From: Sphingomonadaceae bacterium
Lineage (GTDB): Bacteria > Pseudomonadota > Alphaproteobacteria > Sphingomonadales > Sphingomonadaceae
Direction of reading: 5' to 3'
Assembly: GCA_004282995.1 (NCBI GenBank)
Contig: SHLU01000065.1
Coordinates: 1-10,263, forward strand
DNA length: 10,263 bases
The notes beneath the pieces were generated by a model, which was not told the origin of the DNA, ran no database searches, and saw only the letters and a list, made by a program, of their open reading frames with translations. Numbering within the stretch: position 1 is the first letter of the stretch; the number at the start of each line of letters is the position of its first letter. Positions 7,238 through 10,263 of this stretch are shown piece after piece. A program made the position numbers and the translations under genes.

Positions 7238-7238
7238 C

Positions 7239-8594
7239 ATGCGCGAGGACAATCCTTTACCCACGCTGCCGAAGAGCGATGTCTCCTCGGGCGTCGGATT
7301 TGCCGGCTTGCTCGGGCTGGCACTGTGGATATTGCTGTGCCGCAACTACGCCCCGATTGCTGAATCCCTGGGACTTCCGGGGCCGCGCGGTCCGCTGTCC
7401 GGACCATATGCGGCCCTCGCGGCGATGCTCTTCACTGCGCTGCCGATGGTGATTTGGTCGCTGCTTGTGGACAAGGTTCACCTTCGTCCCTCGACCGGGA
7501 TCAGGTGGAACGATCCGCGGCCCGTTTCCAAGATCATGCATGTCTCGATCATCAAGATCGCCGGCCTGTGGGCAACCTGGGCAATCATCGGCGGGCTCTA
7601 CTGCCTCGGCAGGTGGTATTGGGACGGGCAATATCTGTTTGCCATGAAGGTTTTAGGCATCGCGCTGGTGCCAATGCTGGTGTTCTCGGTGCCCTATGTC
7701 CTCTGGCTCGACCGGCGGATGGAGGAGCCACGCGATCATGCCTGGCATTTTGGTGCCATGTTGCAAGGGCGCGAGGCGTATGATCCCGGCGAGGTAAAGA
7801 AGCACTGGCGAGCATGGATCATCAAGGCCTTCTTCGGTGCTTTCATGATATCGATCCTGCCTGGTGGCTTTCGTGAAGTGGTCGAGGCCGATCTGGCCCA
7901 ACTTGCGACCAATCCGGCGGGCTTCGCGTTCTTCCTGATAACCCTGTTATTTGTGGTCGACGTGCAATTGGGTACGGTCGGCTATCTGATCACATTTCGT
8001 CCGCTTGATGCCCATATCCGCAGCGGCAACCCGTACCTGAGCGGCTGGGTAGCAGCATTGCTCTGCTACCCGCCATTCGTCTTCGGTTTCATGGGCGGCG
8101 AGGGGATTATTGCGTACGAGGTCCACACGCCGGGCTGGGTTCACTGGTTTTCCGGCAATGCCATTTTGCTCGGCCTGTGGGGTGCGTGGTTGACCCTGCT
8201 GACCGCGATTTATGCTTGGGCGACGGTTGCCTTTGGACTGCGCTTTTCAAACCTGACGTACCGCGGGGTCCTGACGAACGGACCATATCGTTTCACGCGG
8301 CACCCGGCATATCTGGCCAAGAACGCCTTCTGGTGGTCCGCGACGCTGCCGTTACTGGTCAATGCCGACGGTTCGACCGTAGACATCATCCGCAACACGT
8401 TCTTCCTCGGCGTGGTCAGCGCGATCTATTATTGGCGCGCCCGAACAGAGGAAGCGCACCTGCTCGGCGAGGACCCCAAATATCGCGAATATTACGATTG
8501 GATGAGCGAGCATGGCCTCATCACCGCTCCGCTTACACGCCTCGCGCGCAAGCTGCGGCCCCGCGGGCCGGTGCTTCAGGCGCCTGCGGAGTAG
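7239..8594 (+). CDS. Polytopic membrane protein with isoprenylcysteine/phospholipid methyltransferase-like C-terminal domain
   Basis: Integral inner-membrane protein of 451 residues. Hydrophobic segments appear near 16-35, 56-78, 103-124, 134-156, 192-208, 226-250, 268-284, 304-332, 360-373 and 385-399, so about 8-10 helices. The last ~120 residues match the ICMT/PEMT-type membrane methyltransferase signature: GVLTNGPYRFTRHPAYLAKN (343-362), with Arg354-His355-Pro356, then after a helix EEAHLLGEDPKYREYYDW (404-421), the EE...DPxYxxY element that in ICMT-fold enzymes helps bind S-adenosylmethionine. Methylation of a lipid or membrane-embedded substrate is thus plausible but unproven. The first ~300 residues are an extra membrane region that I do not recognise; isolated ICMT-like bacterial proteins are only about 150-230 residues. 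ATG 7239 has an AAGG 7 nt upstream, buried in a hairpin. It lies 90 bp after bamB and converges on the ABM gene with a 6-bp gap. Confidence 0.85.
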   Translation: MREDNPLPTLPKSDVSSGVGFAGLLGLALWILLCRNYAPIAESLGLPGPRGPLSGPYAALAAMLFTALPMVIWSLLVDKVHLRPSTGIRWNDPRPVSKIMHVSIIKIAGLWATWAIIGGLYCLGRWYWDGQYLFAMKVLGIALVPMLVFSVPYVLWLDRRMEEPRDHAWHFGAMLQGREAYDPGEVKKHWRAWIIKAFFGAFMISILPGGFREVVEADLAQLATNPAGFAFFLITLLFVVDVQLGTVGYLITFRPLDAHIRSGNPYLSGWVAALLCYPPFVFGFMGGEGIIAYEVHTPGWVHWFSGNAILLGLWGAWLTLLTAIYAWATVAFGLRFSNLTYRGVLTNGPYRFTRHPAYLAKNAFWWSATLPLLVNADGSTVDIIRNTFFLGVVSAIYYWRARTEEAHLLGEDPKYREYYDWMSEHGLITAPLTRLARKLRPRGPVLQAPAE

Positions 8595-8600
8595 AACCGC

Positions 8601-8909
8601 CTACAGCGGCTTGCCGTCACCGGTTTCGTAGATGCGCAAGTTCCGCCCGACCGGCGGATTGGCAGCCATGACTTTCTGGAATTCGGCCATGTGCGAAGAT
8701 GCACCGTGCGCCGCGAGCGCCGACTGGTCGCGCCAGCGTTCATAGACAATCAGTGTGTCGGGGTCGGTCAGATCCTGTGCGAAGGTGTAGTCGATGCAAC
8801 CATCCTCGGCCCGACTGGCCTGGACCATGGTTCTGATAGCCTCGACTGTATCCGGATTGTTGGCCACCGTGCCCGGCGACAGCGTGATCGTGCCGTTGAT
8901 CTGTATCAT
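8601..8909 (-). CDS. Antibiotic biosynthesis monooxygenase (ABM) domain protein, putative quinol monooxygenase
   Basis: Small cytosolic dimeric alpha/beta-barrel protein of the ABM superfamily, related to E. coli YgiN, which acts on quinols without a metal or cofactor. The 102 residues are essentially one ABM domain, the usual length. Seen are an N-terminal strand (IQINGTITL, 2-10), a helix (20-33), the family motif SRAEDGCIDYTF (32-43) and the signature YERWRDQSALAAHGASSHM (56-74) with the conserved E-x-W-x-D and the two His (68, 73). A closing strand follows near LRIYE (91-95). ATG 8909 has a good Shine-Dalgarno, GGAGA at 8917-8921, seven bases upstream. It starts 15 bp after the gshA stop, so the two form a probable operon. 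The actual substrate is unknown; some ABM proteins have detoxification or heme-related roles, and this short type is often annotated only as putative quinol monooxygenase. Confidence 0.88.
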   Translation of the reverse strand: MIQINGTITLSPGTVANNPDTVEAIRTMVQASRAEDGCIDYTFAQDLTDPDTLIVYERWRDQSALAAHGASSHMAEFQKVMAANPPVGRNLRIYETGDGKPL

Positions 8910-8916
8910 CTATCCG

Positions 8917-8921
8917 TCTCC
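8917..8921 (-). promoter_or_regulatory. Shine-Dalgarno of the ABM protein gene
   Basis: GGAGA on the minus strand, 7 nt before the ATG at 8909, within the 15-nt gap after the gshA stop. It is the clearest ribosome-binding site in the window and fixes the start of the ABM gene as the second gene of a two-gene unit. Confidence 0.75.
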
Positions 8922-8924
8922 GCG

Positions 8925-10263
8925 TCAGAAACTGTATTTGTAGACCCTGCTGATATCGCCGTTCCATTCGCCGTGATACATGTCGAGCAAGCGCTGGGCA
9001 GGGACCTTGCCGCTCTCGACGATCTCGTCGAGAGTAGAGAGGAAACCAGTTTCGTTGTCGCCGCTCTCGCCCAGCCGCGCACGGGCCGTCAGGCCCTGTC
9101 GGGCGATGGCAAGAACGTCCTTGGCCAAGTCGTGCAAACGGTGGCCGCCGGGTATTTCTGCGTCGAGTGCGAGGCGTGGCACTGAATTGCGCAGATCTTC
9201 GCGCTCTTCCATCGACCAGTCCTTGACCAGCCCCCACGCCGCATCGAGTGCCGCGTCGTCATAGAGCAAGCCGACCCAGAAGGCTGGCAGCGCGCAGATC
9301 CGGCTCCACGGCCCGCCGTCGGCGCCGCGCATTTCAAGGAAGCTCTTTAGCCGGACCTCGGGAAAGGCGGTCGAAAGGTGGTCCCACCAATCGCTCGCGT
9401 GCGGCTTCTCTCCGGGCAATACCGACAGGTCTCCGTCGAGAAAATCGCGGAAAGAAAGACCGGCCGCATCGATGTATTTTCCGTCCCGGTAAACGAAATA
9501 CATTGGCACATCGAGCATGTAGTCGACCCAGCGCTCGTAGCCGAAGCCGTCTTCGAACACGAAGGGCAGCATGCCGGTGCGATGTGGATCGGTGTCCGAC
9601 CAGATATGGCTGCGGTAGGACAGGAAGCCGTTGGGCTTGCCTTCGGTAAAGGGTGAATTGGCGAACAGCGCTGTCGCCAGAGGTTGCAGCGCCAGTCCGA
9701 CGCGAAACTTCTTGGCCATGTCGGCTTCCGACGCATAGTCGAGATTGACCTGGATGGTGCAGGTCCGCAGCATCATGTCGAGCCCGAGTTTGCCGACCCT
9801 TGGCATGTGCCGCATCATGATTTCGTAGCGCCCCTTGGGCATCACTGGCAGCTCGGCGCGTGTCTTGTCGGGCCACATGCCAAGACCGAGAAAGCCCACG
9901 TCGCATTTCTCGCCGACGTGCTTGACCTGGGTCAGGTGGCGGCCGGTCTCGTTGCAGGTCTGATGCAGGTTTTCGAGCGGTGCGCCGGACAGTTCAAGCT
10001 GACCGGCCGGTTCCAGGCTGACCGCGCCATCATCGCCCTTAAGGGCTATGACGTAGCCATTTTCTTCGACGGGTTTCCAGCCGAATTCCTGCATATTCAT
10101 CAGGATATCGCGAATACCTCCATCCTCGTCATAGGACGGTGCGCGATGATCGTCGCGCTTGTAGACCAGTTTCTCGTGCTCGGTGCCAATTCGCCAATCA
10201 GCCTTGGCTTTTTCGCCAGCCTGCATCGGCGCGGCCAATTGGTCGCGCGATTCGATGGTGGGG
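8925..10263 (-). CDS. gshA: Glutamate-cysteine ligase, class II (plant type), N-terminus cut by window edge
   Basis: ATP-dependent ligation of L-glutamate to L-cysteine to form gamma-glutamylcysteine, the first and committed step of glutathione synthesis in the cytosol (EC 6.3.2.2). The frame is open through the right edge and 445 residues are visible; family members are about 455, so only the first ten or so are missing. The TTG at 10238 is internal: the frame continues upstream as PTIESRDQL followed by AAPMQAGEK, which resembles the usual N-terminus of alphaproteobacterial GshA. Hallmarks are WRIGTEHEKLVY, the Glu-rich active-site segment SLEPAGQLELSGAPLENLHQ, the GLGMWPD loop, TCTIQVNLDY and GFGYERWVDYMLDVPMYFVY. 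The protein ends in VYKYSF and the stop is TGA 8925-8927. The ABM gene follows 15 bp downstream. Four Cys occur in the visible part; whether they form a redox switch as in plant enzymes cannot be judged here. Confidence 0.96.
   Translation of the reverse strand, partial: PTIESRDQLAAPMQAGEKAKADWRIGTEHEKLVYKRDDHRAPSYDEDGGIRDILMNMQEFGWKPVEENGYVIALKGDDGAVSLEPAGQLELSGAPLENLHQTCNETGRHLTQVKHVGEKCDVGFLGLGMWPDKTRAELPVMPKGRYEIMMRHMPRVGKLGLDMMLRTCTIQVNLDYASEADMAKKFRVGLALQPLATALFANSPFTEGKPNGFLSYRSHIWSDTDPHRTGMLPFVFEDGFGYERWVDYMLDVPMYFVYRDGKYIDAAGLSFRDFLDGDLSVLPGEKPHASDWWDHLSTAFPEVRLKSFLEMRGADGGPWSRICALPAFWVGLLYDDAALDAAWGLVKDWSMEEREDLRNSVPRLALDAEIPGGHRLHDLAKDVLAIARQGLTARARLGESGDNETGFLSTLDEIVESGKVPAQRLLDMYHGEWNGDISRVYKYSF

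Noticed and set aside
8594..8612. CCGC/GCGG hairpin at the convergent gene ends as a bidirectional terminator
   Set aside because: The stem is 4 bp and lacks flanking T-runs on either strand.
1..10263. Possible defence, phage, mobile-element, CRISPR or biosynthetic-cluster content
   Set aside because: Every sizeable gene has a housekeeping or general-family assignment. I saw no transposase, integrase, terminal inverted repeats, spacer-repeat pattern, toxin-antitoxin pair, or base-composition shift.

Overview
The window is GC-rich, densely packed chromosomal DNA. Both ends cut through genes. The protein types point to an alphaproteobacterium, most likely Sphingomonadales (Erythrobacteraceae-like). 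The supporting signs are a class II (plant-type) GshA, a YfgM-like/BamB pair, an AstD-type dehydrogenase beside SelO, and frequent GTG/TTG starts. This is inferred from protein character only; no rRNA or other marker is present.

Layout, left to right. (1) 1-1229, minus: astD, succinylglutamate-semialdehyde dehydrogenase, lacking its C-terminus. (2) 1265-2698, minus: selO, protein AMPylase, lying directly upstream of astD on the same strand. (3) A 70-bp divergent gap at 2699-2768. (4) 2769-3650 and 3647-4780, plus: an alpha/beta hydrolase overlapping a GT4 glycosyltransferase by 4 bp. (5) A 144-bp leader with direct repeats, then 4925-5722 (YfgM-like membrane-anchored TPR protein) and 5787-7148 (BamB lipoprotein). 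(6) 7239-8594, plus: a polytopic membrane protein with an isoprenylcysteine-methyltransferase-like C-terminal domain. Its Shine-Dalgarno lies inside a strong predicted hairpin. (7) 8601-8909 and 8925 to the right edge, minus: a small antibiotic-biosynthesis-monooxygenase (ABM) protein downstream of gshA (glutamate-cysteine ligase, cut at its N-terminus). These converge on gene 6 with a 6-bp gap.

Themes are envelope biogenesis (YfgM-like/BamB, probably the glycosyltransferase and the membrane methyltransferase-like protein), redox homeostasis (GshA, SelO, possibly the ABM protein) and arginine catabolism (AstD). No gene-free stretch exceeds about 150 bases. I see no mobile element, CRISPR array, tRNA/rRNA, phage gene or defence cassette. 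The window reads as ordinary core genome, and I do not see an obviously new multi-gene system. The points most worth a second look are the hairpin over the start of gene 6, that gene's uncharacterised N-terminal membrane region, the apparently missing catalytic acid in the hydrolase, and the divergent, Cys-free tail of SelO.
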